Below, piece by piece: positions 41,199 to 51,393 of a stretch of 64,000 nucleotides of DNA. The DNA lies in the NCBI RefSeq assembly GCF_001708445.1, contig NZ_CP015637.1:1737001-1801000 (forward strand), in the 5' to 3' direction. The translations under genes and the position numbers were made by a program. Below the pieces are notes generated by a model, which ran no database searches, was not told the origin of the DNA, and saw only the letters and a program-made list of their open reading frames with translations. Source of the stretch: Pseudomonas fluorescens. Lineage in GTDB: Bacteria > Pseudomonadota > Gammaproteobacteria > Pseudomonadales > Pseudomonadaceae. Positions within the stretch are counted from its first letter, which is position 1; each line of letters opens with the position of its first letter.

Positions 41199-42047
41199 AT
41201 GTACAAAGACTATCCGGCCGCTTATCAGGTCAGCAAAGGTTCGGCGTTGCAGGTCGACACGGCATTTTACGAGCGCATTCGTGAGCGAAAAGACCAGCGC
41301 ACGTTGATCGAGCAGTTCGAGGTGCCGATTCGCACGGGGAGGGCGTGGAAGGTGCCGGCCGGGCATGTGTTTCGTGTCACCACGCCGGTGGGGCCGCAGG
41401 TGGGTGACTTCAACGTGTGGAACGCCAACGACCCACGCGAACGTCTGTGGGCGGCGCGCACGCGTCAATTGCAGGGCGCGCATGTCAGCACCCATGACCG
41501 GCTATGGTCGAACCTGCCATTCCTGCGACCCCTGGTGACCATCACCGATGACAGCCTGGCGAGTTATGGCATCGACGAGCATGGCGGTCGCCTGCACGAT
41601 TTGCTCGGCACGCGCTGTGATCCCTATGTGAACCGCATGCTCACGGGGGAGGATTTCCATCACCATTGCCACTCGAACCTGACGCGGGCGGTTTTGCCCC
41701 ACGGCCTGACGGAATTCGACGTGCATGACGTACTGAATATTTTCCAGTGCACAGGCCTCAATCACGACGATATGTACTTCATGAAAGCCTGCCCAGCGCA
41801 GAAGGGCGATTACCTGGAGTTTTTTGCCGAGATTGATTTGCTGTGTGCGCTGTCGACCTGCCCGGGTGGCGATCTGTCGTTGCCGATGTGGGGGCCGGAT
41901 GCACAGGACCCGCTGACGGTGTGCCGGCCGCTGGGGGTTGAGATCTATCGGCTGGAGGATGAGTTGTTGAACGGCTGGAGCCAGCCGGAGCGTGCTGCCT
42001 ATAAGGGGCAGCACGGGTTGCATATTGCCAAGGCGGCTTGGGAGTAA
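41199..42047 (+). CDS. DUF1989 (urea carboxylase-associated) family protein
   Basis: 282 residues of the DUF1989/urea carboxylase-associated family. Family stretches seen are GRAWKVPAGHVFRVTTPVGPQVGDFNVWN, CDPYVNRMLTG, HCHSNLTRAVLPHGL and DVHDVLNIFQCTGLN. The biochemical role of this subgroup is not settled; relatives lie with urea carboxylase or amine-use genes. Here it follows a GntR regulator and lies near an ethanolamine-type permease, so a role in nitrogen-compound catabolism is plausible. It converges on a small DUF2897 gene. Confidence 0.85.
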   Translation: MYKDYPAAYQVSKGSALQVDTAFYERIRERKDQRTLIEQFEVPIRTGRAWKVPAGHVFRVTTPVGPQVGDFNVWNANDPRERLWAARTRQLQGAHVSTHDRLWSNLPFLRPLVTITDDSLASYGIDEHGGRLHDLLGTRCDPYVNRMLTGEDFHHHCHSNLTRAVLPHGLTEFDVHDVLNIFQCTGLNHDDMYFMKACPAQKGDYLEFFAEIDLLCALSTCPGGDLSLPMWGPDAQDPLTVCRPLGVEIYRLEDELLNGWSQPERAAYKGQHGLHIAKAAWE

Positions 42048-42055
42048 CCCAAGGT

Positions 42056-42223
42056 TCAGCGATCCTGCGCATCCTTGGCATCGGCCTGGGCGTTGCGCTC
42101 GGCCACGCGTTTGCGTTGTTCGTCGGTAAGTTCCACCTTGTTGGCGCTGTCACGCAGCATCATCAACCCACCGACGATCGACCCGATCGCAACCACCAAA
42201 ATCAACCATGCGTACCACGGCAT
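42056..42223 (-). CDS. Small DUF2897-type membrane protein
   Basis: 55 residues starting MPWYAWLILVVAIGSIVGG, with one N-terminal transmembrane helix (about 3-22) and a charged C-terminal helix (TDEQRKRVAERNAQ). AAGGAGAGCG lies just upstream as a strong ribosome-binding site. The pattern matches the short DUF2897 proteins common in Pseudomonas; function unknown. It is convergent with the DUF1989 gene, 8 bases between stops. Confidence 0.8.
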   Translation of the reverse strand: MPWYAWLILVVAIGSIVGGLMMLRDSANKVELTDEQRKRVAERNAQADAKDAQDR

Positions 42224-42242
42224 AACGCTCTCCTTGAGGCAG

Positions 42243-42272
42243 ATTGCCGTGGGAGAGTTTTCCCACGGTAAT
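42243..42272. terminator. Twelve-base-pair hairpin between the permease and DUF2897 genes
   Basis: ATTGCCGTGGGA and TCCCACGGTAAT pair (one G-T) around GAGTTT. It sits after the minus-strand permease and before DUF2897. Lacking a long T run, it may be a weak terminator or an mRNA end-stabilising element. Confidence 0.55.
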
Positions 42273-42334
42273 AACTGCTTTGAGTAACAGGCTTTCTGAG
42301 TAGTTCAGTGTAGGCCTGTTCCGCCTCATTAACC

Positions 42335-43699
42335 TTAGAGCCCGGTCAACATTGCGTCCGCTGGCGCATCCGCACGATCCTGCGCGGTCAACTGGAAGTA
42401 GATGAAACCCGCCACCATGAAACCCAGGAAGATCAAGCCGATCAGCGCGTTGAACCAGGCCATGGCTACCAGGCATACCACCGCCAGCATCAGCGCAATG
42501 CCCGGCACGATCGGGTAACCCGGTGCGCGGAAGGTGCGCTCCAGCAGCGGCTCGGTTTTGCGCAGTTTGAACAGGCTGAGCATGCTCATGATGTACATCA
42601 CGATGGCGCCGAACACCGCCATGGTGATCATCGCCGCGGTCAGTGTCATGCCGCCGAGGTTGATCAGGCCGTCGCTGTAGATCGCCGCGATGCCGACCAC
42701 GCCGCCGGCGATGATTGCCCGGTGCGGTGTCTGAAAGCGTGACAGTTTGGCCAGGAAAGACGGCAGGTAACCGGCACGGGCCAGGGCGAAGAACTGGCGC
42801 GAGTAGCCCAGGATGATGCCGTGGAAACTGGCCACCAGCCCGAACAGGCCGATCCATACCAGCATGTGCAGCCAGCCGGAGCTTTCACCCACCACGGTTT
42901 TCATCGCCTGTGGCAGCGGGTCGTTGATATTCGACAGGGTGCGCCAGTCACCCACGCCGCCGGCGAAGAACATCACGCCCATGGCCAGGATCACCAGGGT
43001 CAGGATGCCGCTGATGTAGGCCTTTGGAATGGTGCGCTTGGGATCTTTTGCCTCTTCAGCCGCCATGGCCGCACCTTCAATGGCGAGGAAAAACCAGATG
43101 GCGAAGGGGATCGCGGCAAACATCCCGGCAATCGCCGGGGCGCCGAAGGTGTCGGAACCGGCCCAGCCGTTCAGTGCGAAATTGCTGAAGCTGAAGGCCG
43201 GGGCGACCACGCCCATGAACACCAGCAATTCGGCGACGGCCAGCACGCACACCACCAATTCGAAGGTGGCGGCGAGTTTCACGCCGAGGATGTTCAGGCC
43301 CATAAAGACGATATAGGCGCCGACGGCCGCGTGTTTCGGGTCCAGTGCTGGAAATTGCACATTCAGGTAGGCGCCAATGGCCAATGCGATGGCGGGCGGG
43401 GCGAAGACAAATTCGATCAGGGTCGCCAGCCCGGCGATCAAGCCACCTTTCTCACCAAAGGCGCGACGGCTGTAGGCAAACGGCCCACCCGCATGAGGAA
43501 TCGCCGTCGTCAGCTCGGTGAAACTGAAGATAAAGCAGGTGTACATCGCCGCGACCATCAATGAGGTCACCAGGAAGCCCAGGGTCCCGGCAACGCCCCA
43601 GCCATAACTCCAGCCGAAGTATTCACCCGATATCACCAGCCCGACGGCGATGCCCCATAAGTGCAGGGTGCCCAGGGTGGGTTTGAGTTGTGTGTTCAT
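42335..43699 (-). CDS. eat: APC-family amine/amino-acid permease, ethanolamine permease type
   Basis: 454 residues with about 12 transmembrane helices. APC motifs are GLVISGEYFGWSYGW, PHAGGPFAYSRRAFGEKGG and EGAAMAAEEAKDPKR. Overall it is closest to ethanolamine permeases (Eat) as recalled; other amines or amino acids are possible. The start MNTQLKPTLGTLHLW is the conserved N-terminus; a 46-residue upstream extension was rejected. No eutBC lies next to it in this window. It and the GntR/DUF1989 pair face each other across DUF2897. Confidence 0.8.
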   Translation of the reverse strand: MNTQLKPTLGTLHLWGIAVGLVISGEYFGWSYGWGVAGTLGFLVTSLMVAAMYTCFIFSFTELTTAIPHAGGPFAYSRRAFGEKGGLIAGLATLIEFVFAPPAIALAIGAYLNVQFPALDPKHAAVGAYIVFMGLNILGVKLAATFELVVCVLAVAELLVFMGVVAPAFSFSNFALNGWAGSDTFGAPAIAGMFAAIPFAIWFFLAIEGAAMAAEEAKDPKRTIPKAYISGILTLVILAMGVMFFAGGVGDWRTLSNINDPLPQAMKTVVGESSGWLHMLVWIGLFGLVASFHGIILGYSRQFFALARAGYLPSFLAKLSRFQTPHRAIIAGGVVGIAAIYSDGLINLGGMTLTAAMITMAVFGAIVMYIMSMLSLFKLRKTEPLLERTFRAPGYPIVPGIALMLAVVCLVAMAWFNALIGLIFLGFMVAGFIYFQLTAQDRADAPADAMLTGL

Positions 43700-43860
43700 C
43701 GTGATGCGCTCCGTGAACGGTTTGGAATGTGATTCAAGGTGTTGCAGCGGACATGCCATGCCTCCCAACCGTGTCGTAAAGCGGCGCAACTGTCGTCTGG
43801 GGGATGGTTTGGCGTTTGAAATTTTCCGGTATTGCACCAGATAAGTGCGGGGGTGGCTGG

Positions 43861-43951
43861 GAGGGCCTCATCGGGGGCAAGCCCCCTCCCACACTTGGCC
43901 TGCGTACACCGGTCAAAATGTGGGAGGGGGCTTGCCCCCGATGAGGCCCTC
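43861..43951. repeat. REPIN (inverted pair of REP units, family 1) with extended arms
   Basis: The arms GAGGGCCTCATCGGGGGC and GCCCCCGATGAGGCCCTC are exact complements, longer than in the other family-1 copies; the inner parts CCCCTCCCACACTTG and CAAAATGTGGGAGGGG match those copies. It lies between the permease 5' region and the kdp promoter region, a divergent intergenic space, which is less usual than a 3' flank. Confidence 0.88.
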
Positions 43952-43995
43952 CAATCCAGCACAACCCCCCCCTGTAAACCCCGCATAAACCCACT

Positions 43996-44048
43996 CTTTA
44001 CGCCGTCTTTACGCCCCGACCACCCCGTCGCTCTCGTTCCTTTACACC
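43996..44048 (+). promoter_or_regulatory. Putative KdpE operator: phased direct repeats upstream of kdpF
   Basis: CTTTACGCC occurs at 43996-44004 and 44007-44015, an 11-base period, and CTTTACACC at 44040-44048, a further 33 bases (three turns) on. The E. coli KdpE site is likewise a pair of TTTA-type direct repeats about one turn apart upstream of kdpF. The promoter proper is not obvious; GACAAT at 44058-44063 is a candidate -10. Confidence 0.6.
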
Positions 44049-44104
44049 ACTCCTGCCGACAATTGCCCCACACGCGGCACTCGCCGCTAAACGGAGAGAC
44101 TTCC

Positions 44105-44194
44105 ATGAGCGTTCTGGACGGGGTGTCACTGCTATTGGCCGTGGCGCTGTTCATTTATCTGCTGGTTGCGCTGTTACGCGCGGATCGGAACTAG
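44105..44194 (+). CDS. kdpF: K+-transporting ATPase subunit KdpF
   Basis: 29-residue single-helix protein MSVLDGVSLLLAVALFIYLL..., the small subunit that stabilises the KdpFABC complex in the inner membrane. Preceded by GGAGAG. It lies 9 bases before kdpA and is the first gene of the operon. Confidence 0.93.
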   Translation: MSVLDGVSLLLAVALFIYLLVALLRADRN

Positions 44195-44203
44195 GAGCAG
44201 GCT

Positions 44204-45898
44204 ATGCACAGTTATGACTATTGGCTGATCATCGCCTTCTTCGCCGTGGTGCTGGTGCCGGCGCCGTTTCTGGGTCGGTTCTACTACAAGGTGATGGAAG
44301 GCCAGCGCACTTGGCTCACCCCCGTGTTCGGCCCGGTCGAGCGTGCGTGTTATCGCATTGCCGGGGTAGATGAGCAGCAGGAACAAAGCTGGCAGAAATA
44401 CATGCTGGCCTTGCTCGCGTTCAACCTCGCGGGCTTTTTGCTGTTGTTCGCGATCCTGCTGTTCCAGGACTATCTCCCACTGAACCCGCAGAAATTGCCG
44501 GGTCAGGAATGGACCCTGGCCTTCAACACCGCGGTCAGTTTCATGACCAACACCAACTGGCAGTCCTACAGCGGTGAAGCCTCTCTGAGCTACCTCAGCC
44601 AGATGGCCGGGTTGACCGTGCAGAACTTTGTCAGTGCCGCCACCGGCCTCGCCGTCCTGGTCGCGCTGTGCCGTGGGATCGGTCGCAAATCCACCCAAAC
44701 CCTGGGTAACTTCTGGGTCGATATGACCCGCGCCACCCTCTATGGTCTGTTGCCGTTGTGCCTGGTGCTGGCGCTGTTCCTGGTGTGGCAGGGCGTGCCG
44801 CAAACCTTCGCCCATTACGTGGATGCCGTGACCCTGCAAGGCGTGGATCAAGTGATCCCCCTGGGCCCGGCGGCGAGCCAGATTGCGATCAAGCAATTGG
44901 GCACCAACGGTGGCGGTTTCTTCGGCGTCAACTCGGCGCACCCGTTTGAAGACCCGACCGCCTGGGCCAACCTGTTCGAGCTGGCCTCGATCATCCTGAT
45001 CCCGGTGGCGCTGGTGTTCACCTTCGGCCACTACGTCAAAGACCTGCGTCAGAGCCGTGCGATCCTCGGCTGCATGCTCGCGCTGTTCCTGATCGGCGGC
45101 GCGACGTCGCTGTGGGCCGAGTACCAGCCCAACCCGGCGCTGAACAACCCGGCCGTGGAACAGACCGCACCGCTGGAAGGCAAGGAAGCGCGCTTCGGCA
45201 CCACCGGTACCGTGCTGTGGTCGGTGACCACCACCGCGGCGTCCAACGGTTCGGTCAACGGCATGCAGGACAGCCTCAACCCGCTGAGCGGGATGGTGGC
45301 ACTGGTCAACATGATGGTCGGCGAAGTGATCTTCGGCGGCGTCGGCGCCGGCATGTACGGGATGCTGCTCAACGTGTTGATTGCCGTATTCCTCGCCGGC
45401 CTGATGATCGGTCGTACCCCGGAATACCTGGGTAAGAAGTTGCAAGCCAAGGAAGTGCAATTGCTGGTCGTGACCTTGATGGTGATGCCGATTGGCGTGC
45501 TGGTGCTGGGAGCTATTGCCTCCAGTTTGCCTGGCCCGGCCAGTGCCATCAGCAACCCCGGCCCCCATGGTTTCAGTCAGTTGCTCTATGCCTATACCTC
45601 AGCCAGTGCCAACAACGGTTCGGCGTTTGGCGGTTTCAGTGCCAACACCCCGTTCCATAACTTGATGTTGGGCCTGGGCATGTTGATCGGTCGTTTCGGC
45701 TACATCCTCCCGGTACTGGCCCTGGCCGGCAGCCTGGCGATGAAGAAAACCGCACCGATTGGCCAGAACAGCTTCCCCACCCACGGCCCGCTGTTCGTGA
45801 CCCTGTTGACCGTGACCATTTTGCTGGTGGGCGGCCTGACCTTCCTGCCAACGCTGGCGCTGGGCCCCATTGCTGAACACTTGAGCATGGGTTTCTGA
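44204..45898 (+). CDS. kdpA: K+-transporting ATPase subunit KdpA
   Basis: Potassium-selective channel-like subunit, 564 residues, about ten transmembrane helices. The four selectivity-filter loops of the Trk/Ktr/Kdp fold can be placed; [19 protein letters not shown] is the most recognisable. It binds K+ with high affinity and passes it to KdpB. The stop is 5 bases before kdpB, as expected of a tightly packed kdpFABC operon. Confidence 0.97.
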   Translation: MHSYDYWLIIAFFAVVLVPAPFLGRFYYKVMEGQRTWLTPVFGPVERACYRIAGVDEQQEQSWQKYMLALLAFNLAGFLLLFAILLFQDYLPLNPQKLPGQEWTLAFNTAVSFMTNTNWQSYSGEASLSYLSQMAGLTVQNFVSAATGLAVLVALCRGIGRKSTQTLGNFWVDMTRATLYGLLPLCLVLALFLVWQGVPQTFAHYVDAVTLQGVDQVIPLGPAASQIAIKQLGTNGGGFFGVNSAHPFEDPTAWANLFELASIILIPVALVFTFGHYVKDLRQSRAILGCMLALFLIGGATSLWAEYQPNPALNNPAVEQTAPLEGKEARFGTTGTVLWSVTTTAASNGSVNGMQDSLNPLSGMVALVNMMVGEVIFGGVGAGMYGMLLNVLIAVFLAGLMIGRTPEYLGKKLQAKEVQLLVVTLMVMPIGVLVLGAIASSLPGPASAISNPGPHGFSQLLYAYTSASANNGSAFGGFSANTPFHNLMLGLGMLIGRFGYILPVLALAGSLAMKKTAPIGQNSFPTHGPLFVTLLTVTILLVGGLTFLPTLALGPIAEHLSMGF

Positions 45899-45903
45899 GG
45901 GAT

Positions 45904-47967
45904 ATGAAAATGAATATGCCTGCAAAAAACGCGACCCCGGTCAAACACCAGGAACCCGCCAAAACCGCTATTTCCGCCCTGTGGCGCCCGGCGCTGGTCC
46001 AGGCGTTCGTCAAGCTCGACCCACGCCAGCTGCAACGCTCGCCGGTGATGCTGGTGGTCGAGCTGACCGCGATCCTCACCACCGTGCTGTGCTTTGTGCC
46101 GGACACGGCGGTGCCGACCTTCGTCGCCGTGCAGATCGCCGTGTGGCTGTGGTTCACCGTGCTGTTCGCCAACTTCGCCGAAGCCTTGGCCGAAGGGCGT
46201 GGCAAGGCCCGCGCCGACAGCCTCAAGGCCGGCAGCGAGGGCTTGAGCGCGCGCCGCAAGGAAGCCGATGGCAGTTTCAAGGTCGTGCCCGCCACCAGCC
46301 TGCGCAAAGGTGATGTGGTGCGCGTCGCCGCCGGGGAAATGATCCCCGGCGACGGCGAGGTCATCGAAGGTATCGCGGCGGTCAACGAAGCGGCGATCAC
46401 CGGTGAATCCGCCCCCGTGATCCGCGAGTCCGGCGGCGACCGTTCCGCCGTCACCGGCAACACACGCCTGGTCTCGGACTGGCTGCTGATCCGCATCACC
46501 GCCAACCCTGGCGAGTCGACCCTGGACCGCATGATTGCCCTGGTGGAAGGGGCCAAGCGCCAGAAAACCCCCAATGAAGTCGCGCTGGATATCCTGCTGA
46601 TCGGCCTGACCCTGATCTTCCTGCTGGTGGTAGTGACGCTGCAACCGTTCGCTCACTTCGCCAATGGCAGCCTGCCCTTGGTGTTCCTGGTTGCCCTGCT
46701 GGTAACGTTGATTCCGACCACCATCGGGGGCTTGTTGTCGGCCATCGGTATCGCTGGCATGGACCGCCTGGTGCGCCTCAATGTCATCGCCAAGTCCGGC
46801 CGCGCCGTGGAAGCGGCGGGGGACGTGCATGTGTTGCTGCTGGACAAGACCGGCACCATCACCTTTGGTAACCGTCGCTGCTCGGCCGTGGTCGCGGCAC
46901 CGGGTGTGAGCGGACGGGAGTTGGCCGAAGGCGCACTGCTGGCCTCGCTGGCGGATGACACGGCGGAAGGCAAATCCATCGTCGAATACCTGCGTGCCTT
47001 GCACCCTCAGGCCGAGCCGTCCCTGGATGAATTGACCGCCGTCCCGTTCACCGCTGAAACCCGCTTGTCTGGCGTCGACTACCAGGGGCGCGTGTTCCGT
47101 AAAGGCGCCGTGGATTCGCTGCTGGCGTTTATCGGTCAACCACGCAGCGACCTGCAACCCGCGCTATCGCGGGAAATCGACAAGATCGCCCAGAGCGGTG
47201 GCACACCGTTGCTGGTGTGCGCCGATGGCAAGTTGCTGGGGGCGATCCATCTCAAAGACGTGGTCAAGCCTGGCATTCGCGAACGTTTCGCCGAACTGCG
47301 CAAGCTGGGGATTCGCACCGTGATGGTGACCGGCGACAACCCGCTGACCGCTGCTGCGATTGCGGCCGAAGCCGGCGTGGATGACGTACTCGCCGAAGCC
47401 ACTCCAGAGAAAAAACTCGCACGCATTCGCCATGAGCAAAATGACGGTCGCTTGGTTGCCATGTGCGGCGACGGTGCTAACGACGCCCCGGCGCTGGCCC
47501 AGGCGGACGTCGGCATGGCCATGAACGACGGTACCCAGGCCGCTCGCGAGGCCGCGAACATGGTCGACCTCGACAGCGACCCGACCAAGCTGCTGGACGT
47601 GGTGCAGATCGGCAAGGAGTTGCTGGTGACCCGTGGCGCGCTGACAACCTTTTCCATCGCCAACGACGTGGCCAAGTACTTTGCGATCCTGCCGGCGCTG
47701 TTCGCCTCGATCTACCCGCAATTGGGTGTGCTCAACGTGATGCACTTGCAGAGTCCGCAAAGCGCGATCCTCTCGGCCATCGTGTTCAACGCGCTGATCA
47801 TCGTGGTGTTGATCCCCCTGGCCCTGCGCGGTGTGCGGGTGCAAGCGGCGAGTGCGGCGGCATTGCTGCGGCGCAATCTGTTGATCTACGGGTTGGGCGG
47901 GATCCTGGTGCCATTCGTGGGCATCAAGGCGATCGACATGCTGCTGACTGCGCTGCACCTGGTTTGA
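45904..47967 (+). CDS. kdpB: K+-transporting P-type ATPase subunit KdpB
   Basis: P-type ATPase of 687 residues that drives K+ uptake by KdpA. The phosphorylated Asp is Asp314 in [10 protein letters not shown]; the actuator loop is [10 protein letters not shown]; the hinge is [21 protein letters not shown] and [20 protein letters not shown]. Two in-frame ATGs (45904, 45910) are possible starts; GAGGG favours the second slightly. It lies between kdpA and kdpC. Confidence 0.97.
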   Translation: MKMNMPAKNATPVKHQEPAKTAISALWRPALVQAFVKLDPRQLQRSPVMLVVELTAILTTVLCFVPDTAVPTFVAVQIAVWLWFTVLFANFAEALAEGRGKARADSLKAGSEGLSARRKEADGSFKVVPATSLRKGDVVRVAAGEMIPGDGEVIEGIAAVNEAAITGESAPVIRESGGDRSAVTGNTRLVSDWLLIRITANPGESTLDRMIALVEGAKRQKTPNEVALDILLIGLTLIFLLVVVTLQPFAHFANGSLPLVFLVALLVTLIPTTIGGLLSAIGIAGMDRLVRLNVIAKSGRAVEAAGDVHVLLLDKTGTITFGNRRCSAVVAAPGVSGRELAEGALLASLADDTAEGKSIVEYLRALHPQAEPSLDELTAVPFTAETRLSGVDYQGRVFRKGAVDSLLAFIGQPRSDLQPALSREIDKIAQSGGTPLLVCADGKLLGAIHLKDVVKPGIRERFAELRKLGIRTVMVTGDNPLTAAAIAAEAGVDDVLAEATPEKKLARIRHEQNDGRLVAMCGDGANDAPALAQADVGMAMNDGTQAAREAANMVDLDSDPTKLLDVVQIGKELLVTRGALTTFSIANDVAKYFAILPALFASIYPQLGVLNVMHLQSPQSAILSAIVFNALIIVVLIPLALRGVRVQAASAAALLRRNLLIYGLGGILVPFVGIKAIDMLLTALHLV

Positions 47968-48031
47968 CCCGATACCCGTGGGCACCATCCCCGTGCCCAC
48001 AGGTTGCAAAGACCGAATTGAGGAGTTTGAA

Positions 48032-48577
48032 ATGTCCAACATAATCCGCCCGGCCCTGAGCCTGCTGGTGCTCATGACCCTGATCACCGGCGTCGCCTAC
48101 CCACTGGTGGTAACCGGTGTCGCCCAAGTTGCCTTCCCGGACCAGGCCAACGGCAGCCTGGTGCGCGACGCCAGCGGCAAGGTGCGTGGCTCCAGCCTGA
48201 TCGCCCAGGATTTTACCGGTGACAGCTGGTTCCACCCACGCCCTTCGGCGGGCGCGTTTGCTACCGTGTCCAGCAGCGCCAGCAACCTTGGCCCAAGCAA
48301 CCCGGCGCTGGCCACCCGCGTGTTCGACGATGCGAACAAGCAACTGGTGCCGAGCCAGGGCCCAGTGCCTCTGGTGTCGCTGACTACCTCTGGCAGCGGT
48401 CTTGATCCACACTTGCCACCCGAGGCGATTGCCTATCAACTGGCGCGGGTAGCGGCCGCGCGGAATGTGCCGGTGTCCACGCTGCAACGCTTGCTGGATG
48501 CGCATATCGAAAGCCCGCTGGTGGGGCCGCCAGTGGTGAATGTGCTGGCGCTGAACATGGCGTTGGAAAAACTATGA
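48032..48577 (+). CDS. kdpC: K+-transporting ATPase subunit KdpC
   Basis: 181 residues: one N-terminal transmembrane helix (about 8-30), then a periplasmic domain with [32 protein letters not shown] and the late [17 protein letters not shown]. It completes the KdpFABC complex. Its start follows TTGAGGAGTTTGAA. A family-2 REPIN separates it from kdpD, so kdpDE may be transcribed partly on its own. Confidence 0.96.
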   Translation: MSNIIRPALSLLVLMTLITGVAYPLVVTGVAQVAFPDQANGSLVRDASGKVRGSSLIAQDFTGDSWFHPRPSAGAFATVSSSASNLGPSNPALATRVFDDANKQLVPSQGPVPLVSLTTSGSGLDPHLPPEAIAYQLARVAAARNVPVSTLQRLLDAHIESPLVGPPVVNVLALNMALEKL

Positions 48578-48581
48578 TCCT

Positions 48582-48682
48582 CTGTAGGCGCGTGCTTGCT
48601 CGCGAAGGTCGTTAACGATGACGCGGGCGTCCAGCATGAACGCGGCGCTCTTGAGTTTTTCGCGAGCAAGCTCGCTCCTCCC
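48582..48682. repeat. REPIN (inverted pair of REP units, family 2)
   Basis: The left unit TGTAGGCGCGTGCTTGCTCG and the right unit TTTTTCGCGAGCAAGCTCGC are inverted around a GC-rich centre that also resembles that of the 12739-12840 copy (GTTAACGATGACGCGGGC against GTCAACGATAACGCGGGC). It lies between kdpC and kdpD. Confidence 0.87.
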
Positions 48683-48704
48683 CTAATTGTTGAAGGACCC
48701 CTGC

Positions 48705-51356
48705 ATGAGCGACTCCGGCCGCGCCGATGCTTTCCTAGCCGATCTGCCCCGGGACGGGCGTGGTCGGCTCAAAGTCTTCCTCGGCGCCGCGCCGGGGGTA
48801 GGCAAGACCTACGCCATGCTCCAGGCGGCGCACACCCAGTTGCGCCAGGGCGTCAAGGTGATCGCCGGCGTGGTCGAAACCCACGGCCGCGCCGAGACCG
48901 AAGCCTTGCTCAGTGGCCTGCCGCAACAACCGTTGCTGCGCAGTGAATACCGTGGCGTGATGCTCGAAGAGATGGACCTCGACGGCCTGCTCGCCGCCAA
49001 GCCCCAACTGGTGCTGGTGGACGAGCTGGCCCACAGCAACGCCCCTGGCAGCCGCCATGAAAAGCGCTGGCAAGACATCCAGGAGCTGCTCGCGGCTGGC
49101 ATCAACGTGTTCACCACGGTCAACGTCCAGCATCTGGAAAGCCTCAACGACCAAGTGCGCGGCATCACCGGCGTACAGGTGCGCGAAACCCTGCCGGACT
49201 GGGTGCTGCAAGAGGCCGACGAACTGCTGCTGATCGACCTGCCGTCCCGTGAGTTGCTGGAGCGCCTGCGTGACGGCAAGGTGTATGTGCCCGAGCAGGC
49301 CCGCGCGGCCATCGACGCATTTTTCACCCAGACCAACCTGATGGCCTTGCGCGAGCTGGCGATGCAAACCGCCGCCGCCCACGTCGATGATGACCTGGCC
49401 CAGGGGTATCGCCAGCTCGGCCAGGCCGCGCCAGCGGTGCGCGGTCGTTTACTGGTGGGGATTGATGGTGATGCACAAGCCGAGCGCCTGGTGCGACATG
49501 CCAGCCGCGTGGCCCAGCGTCGGCATTTGCCGTGGAGCCTGGTGCATATCGACAACGGCCGCGCACGGGACGAACAATCGCGCCTGCGCCTGCAAAATGC
49601 CCAGCAACTGGCCGAACGCCTGGGCGGTGAAGTGGTACTGCTGCGCGCGGGCGAGGTGGCCAAGACGTTGATCCAGCATGCCGCCGAACGTCGCGCCAGC
49701 CTGTTGCTGGTGGGGCAGTCACGGCCACGCTGGCGGCGCCGGCTGTTTGGTGGGGGGCTGGCGGCGCGGTTGTTGCGGAATGCGCACGGCCTGGAAATCA
49801 GCGTGCTCTACAGCGACGACATGCCGCCGCCGCCTCGCCTGCCGGAGGTGCATGGGCTGGTGTGGTTCGATTACGCTTTGGCGGTTGTCGCGACGGTCGT
49901 CGCGGCGGCCGTGGCCTGGGGCGTGTCCAGTGTGTTGCCGCTGCCGAATATCTCGCTGGTGTTTCTCGCTGCGGTGTTGCTGGTGGCGGTGCGTAGCAGC
50001 CTGGGGCCGTCACTGGTGTGTGCGGCGTTGTCGTTCCTGACGTACGACTTCCTGTTTATCCCACCCCGTTTTTCCTTCGCCATCCAGCGTGAAGAGGACG
50101 TGCTGACGTTGCTGTTCTTCCTGCTGATGGCGGCGCTCACCGGCAATCTTGCTGCGCGACAACGCCGGCAGCTGCAGGCTTTGCGCGATACCCAGGAAGA
50201 AACCAGCGAACTGCTGGACCTGTCGCGCAAGCTTACGGCGGCCACGGATCGCCAGGCGGTGATCAGCGCGGCGGCCCATCATCTGGAAGGCTGGAGCGAC
50301 CTGGACTTGTGCCTGGTCAATCGCGACGGCCAAGGCGATTGGAAAGTCGAGACCGGTGGCCCGCTGGTCTTCACCGAAGCCGAGCGCGCTGCCGCTGATT
50401 GGGCCTGGCAGCACGATCAACCCGCCGGCAAAGGCACTGGCACCTTGCCACTTGGGCGCTGGTGGTGGTGGCCGCTGTCAGGTGAAGAGGGCCCGCTGGG
50501 CCTGCTCGGTGTCAGTGCAAAACCGGGCCTGGAATTGAGCGGCCAACGCCGTCGCCTGCTGACGGCCTTGAGTCAACCGCTGGCGCAGGCGTTGGCGCGG
50601 GCGCAACTGGCGCAGGAACTGGAGTCGGCGCGCCTGCACGGCGAAACCGAGCAACTGCGCAGCGCCTTGCTCGCCTCGGTGTCCCATGATTTGCGTACGC
50701 CGTTGACCTCCATGCGTGGCAGCATCGACAGCCTCCTGGCGCTGGGTGAAGCTATCCCGCTGGAGGATCGCCGCGAGTTGCTCGAAGGTACCCGTGACGA
50801 AGCCGAGCGCCTCGACCGCTACATCCAGAACCTGCTGGACATGACGCGCCTGGGCCACGGCGCGCTGAAGCTGGCGCGGGATTGGGTGTCGCCCGGCGAT
50901 ATCGTCGGCAGTGCCCTTGGCCGTCTGCGTGCGGTGCTGGCGCCTTTGCAGGTGAGCACTGATGTGCCGCCGGAACTGCCGTTGCTCTATGTGCATGCGG
51001 CCTTGATCGAGCAAGCCCTGGTCAACGTGCTGGAAAATGCCGCGCGGTTCTCGCCGCCCCAGGGACGTTTGCAACTGAGCGCCGGAGTGTCTGGCAACCA
51101 GCTGTTTTTCGCCGTGGCCGATGAGGGGCCGGGGATTCCCGAGGACGAGCGCGCGAAGATTTTCGATATGTTCTACACCGCTGCCCGGGGCGATCGGGGC
51201 GGGCAGGGCACCGGGTTGGGCCTGGCGATCTGCCAGGGCATGGTCGGCGCCCATGGCGGGCATATCAGCGTCGCCGATGGCATTGACGGGCGGGGCACCT
51301 GCATCACCTTGTTCCTGCCGTTGCCGGCACAGCCTGGCCTGGAGCGCGAGGCGTGA
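48705..51356 (+). CDS. kdpD: Potassium sensor histidine kinase KdpD
   Basis: 883 residues. The N-terminal KdpD domain has a Walker A (GAAPGVGKTYAML); a Usp-like domain lies at about 250-370; four transmembrane helices lie at about 395-490. A GAF-like region follows, then the kinase core: H-box SVSHDLRTPL with His661 and an ATP-binding domain with NVLENAARFS, DEGPGIPED and GTGLGLAICQG. It senses K+ limitation and turgor and phosphorylates KdpE. The ATG at 48705 follows GAAGGA at nine bases. Confidence 0.97.
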   Translation: MSDSGRADAFLADLPRDGRGRLKVFLGAAPGVGKTYAMLQAAHTQLRQGVKVIAGVVETHGRAETEALLSGLPQQPLLRSEYRGVMLEEMDLDGLLAAKPQLVLVDELAHSNAPGSRHEKRWQDIQELLAAGINVFTTVNVQHLESLNDQVRGITGVQVRETLPDWVLQEADELLLIDLPSRELLERLRDGKVYVPEQARAAIDAFFTQTNLMALRELAMQTAAAHVDDDLAQGYRQLGQAAPAVRGRLLVGIDGDAQAERLVRHASRVAQRRHLPWSLVHIDNGRARDEQSRLRLQNAQQLAERLGGEVVLLRAGEVAKTLIQHAAERRASLLLVGQSRPRWRRRLFGGGLAARLLRNAHGLEISVLYSDDMPPPPRLPEVHGLVWFDYALAVVATVVAAAVAWGVSSVLPLPNISLVFLAAVLLVAVRSSLGPSLVCAALSFLTYDFLFIPPRFSFAIQREEDVLTLLFFLLMAALTGNLAARQRRQLQALRDTQEETSELLDLSRKLTAATDRQAVISAAAHHLEGWSDLDLCLVNRDGQGDWKVETGGPLVFTEAERAAADWAWQHDQPAGKGTGTLPLGRWWWWPLSGEEGPLGLLGVSAKPGLELSGQRRRLLTALSQPLAQALARAQLAQELESARLHGETEQLRSALLASVSHDLRTPLTSMRGSIDSLLALGEAIPLEDRRELLEGTRDEAERLDRYIQNLLDMTRLGHGALKLARDWVSPGDIVGSALGRLRAVLAPLQVSTDVPPELPLLYVHAALIEQALVNVLENAARFSPPQGRLQLSAGVSGNQLFFAVADEGPGIPEDERAKIFDMFYTAARGDRGGQGTGLGLAICQGMVGAHGGHISVADGIDGRGTCITLFLPLPAQPGLEREA

Positions 51357-51393
51357 GCTACTCTCTTTTTTTTATGGATTTTGATTGGACACC

